Origin: Bacteroidales bacterium UBA6360
GTDB lineage: Bacteria > Bacteroidota > Bacteroidia > Bacteroidales > UBA932
Assembly (NCBI GenBank): GCA_002440085.1
Contig: DJRM01000098.1
Location: forward strand, 5,715 to 29,409
Length of the DNA: 23,695 nt
Direction of reading: 5' to 3'
This document shows positions 23,562 through 23,695 of this stretch, piece after piece; positions within the stretch are counted from its first letter, which is position 1; every line of letters begins with the position of its first letter. The notes under the pieces were generated by a model that saw only the letters and a program-made list of their open reading frames with translations, made no database searches and was not told the origin of the DNA. The translations under genes were made by a program, and so were the position numbers.

Positions 23562-23695
23562 ATGTCATTAAGCTTACTTCAGAGCATTGCGGACACGGCG
23601 GCGATGGTTTCGGAGATTGTTCCGGCTCCGGTGCAGCAGGAGGTGAAGATGTCTTATTTTGAGCTGGCCAAGGCCGGCGGATGGCTGATGATTGT
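23562..23695 (+). CDS. exbB: MotA/TolQ/ExbB proton channel family protein (5' part only)
   Basis: The frame opens at 23562 (MSLSLLQSIADTAAMVSEIVP) and runs off the right edge after about 44 codons. A short, Ala- and Glu-containing lead is followed by MSYFELAKAGGWLMI, which matches the start of the first transmembrane region in Bacteroidota ExbB/TolQ proteins (typically [SW].[WF]DL..KGGW.M). ExbB with ExbD and TonB supplies energy to outer-membrane receptors such as the SusC protein in this window. An AAGGGA lies just upstream of the ATG. TolQ, or another MotA-family role, cannot be excluded from this fragment. Confidence 0.72.
   Translation, partial: MSLSLLQSIADTAAMVSEIVPAPVQQEVKMSYFELAKAGGWLMI

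Noticed and set aside
1..23695. CRISPR arrays or complete insertion sequences
   Set aside because: No regularly spaced repeats and no transposase-like frames were seen on either strand.

Overview
The window looks like chromosomal DNA of a gut- or oral-type member of the Bacteroidales (phylum Bacteroidota); I cannot go to genus. The evidence is a SusC/SusD pair with Bacteroidota-only lipoprotein partners (DUF4843 and PKD-like), GldF/GldG-type ABC permeases, and several promoters that fit the Bacteroidota consensus (TTTG or TTG, about 19-21 nt, then TAnnTTTG) instead of -35/-10 boxes. From about 1 to 20.1 kb every gene is on the minus strand. From the tRNA to the right end they are mostly on the plus strand.

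Layout, in minus-strand transcription order for the left part. (1) A shikimate/chorismate cluster, aroB (20138-18957), a fused aroD-aroA (18794-16719) and aroC (16596-15595), covers four steps of aromatic amino acid precursor synthesis. (2) With its own promoter near 15.5 kb, a five-gene cluster follows: a GldA-type ABC ATPase, two tandem paralogous GldF-GldG fusion permeases (771 and 779 aa), and two tandem paralogous short MutS-like ATPases (452 and 448 aa). (3) With a promoter near 6.95 kb comes a nutrient-uptake operon: susC, susD, a DUF4843 lipoprotein and a PKD-like lipoprotein that runs off the left edge.

The right part begins with a tRNA-Leu(CAA) that has a good promoter and a perfect 20-bp stem terminator. 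Next is an accessory stretch of lower G+C: a DUF4143-type AAA ATPase, a decayed RelB/DinJ-PIN toxin-antitoxin remnant, an orphan exported protein on the minus strand, and about 0.6 kb with no convincing gene. The window ends in the start of a MotA/TolQ/ExbB proton-channel gene.

The main unannotated structure is a family of short dispersed repeats with three copies (about 3556-3714, 18803-18920 and 23286-23522). Two copies have imperfect terminal inverted repeats and all share a small central inverted repeat. Each sits in a gap between or just before genes: between susC and susD, between aroB and aroDA, and in the predicted 5' leader of exbB. They look like a MITE-type or structured-RNA intergenic element. 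The second point of interest is the doubly duplicated ABC/GldG plus MutS-like operon, whose function I cannot assign.
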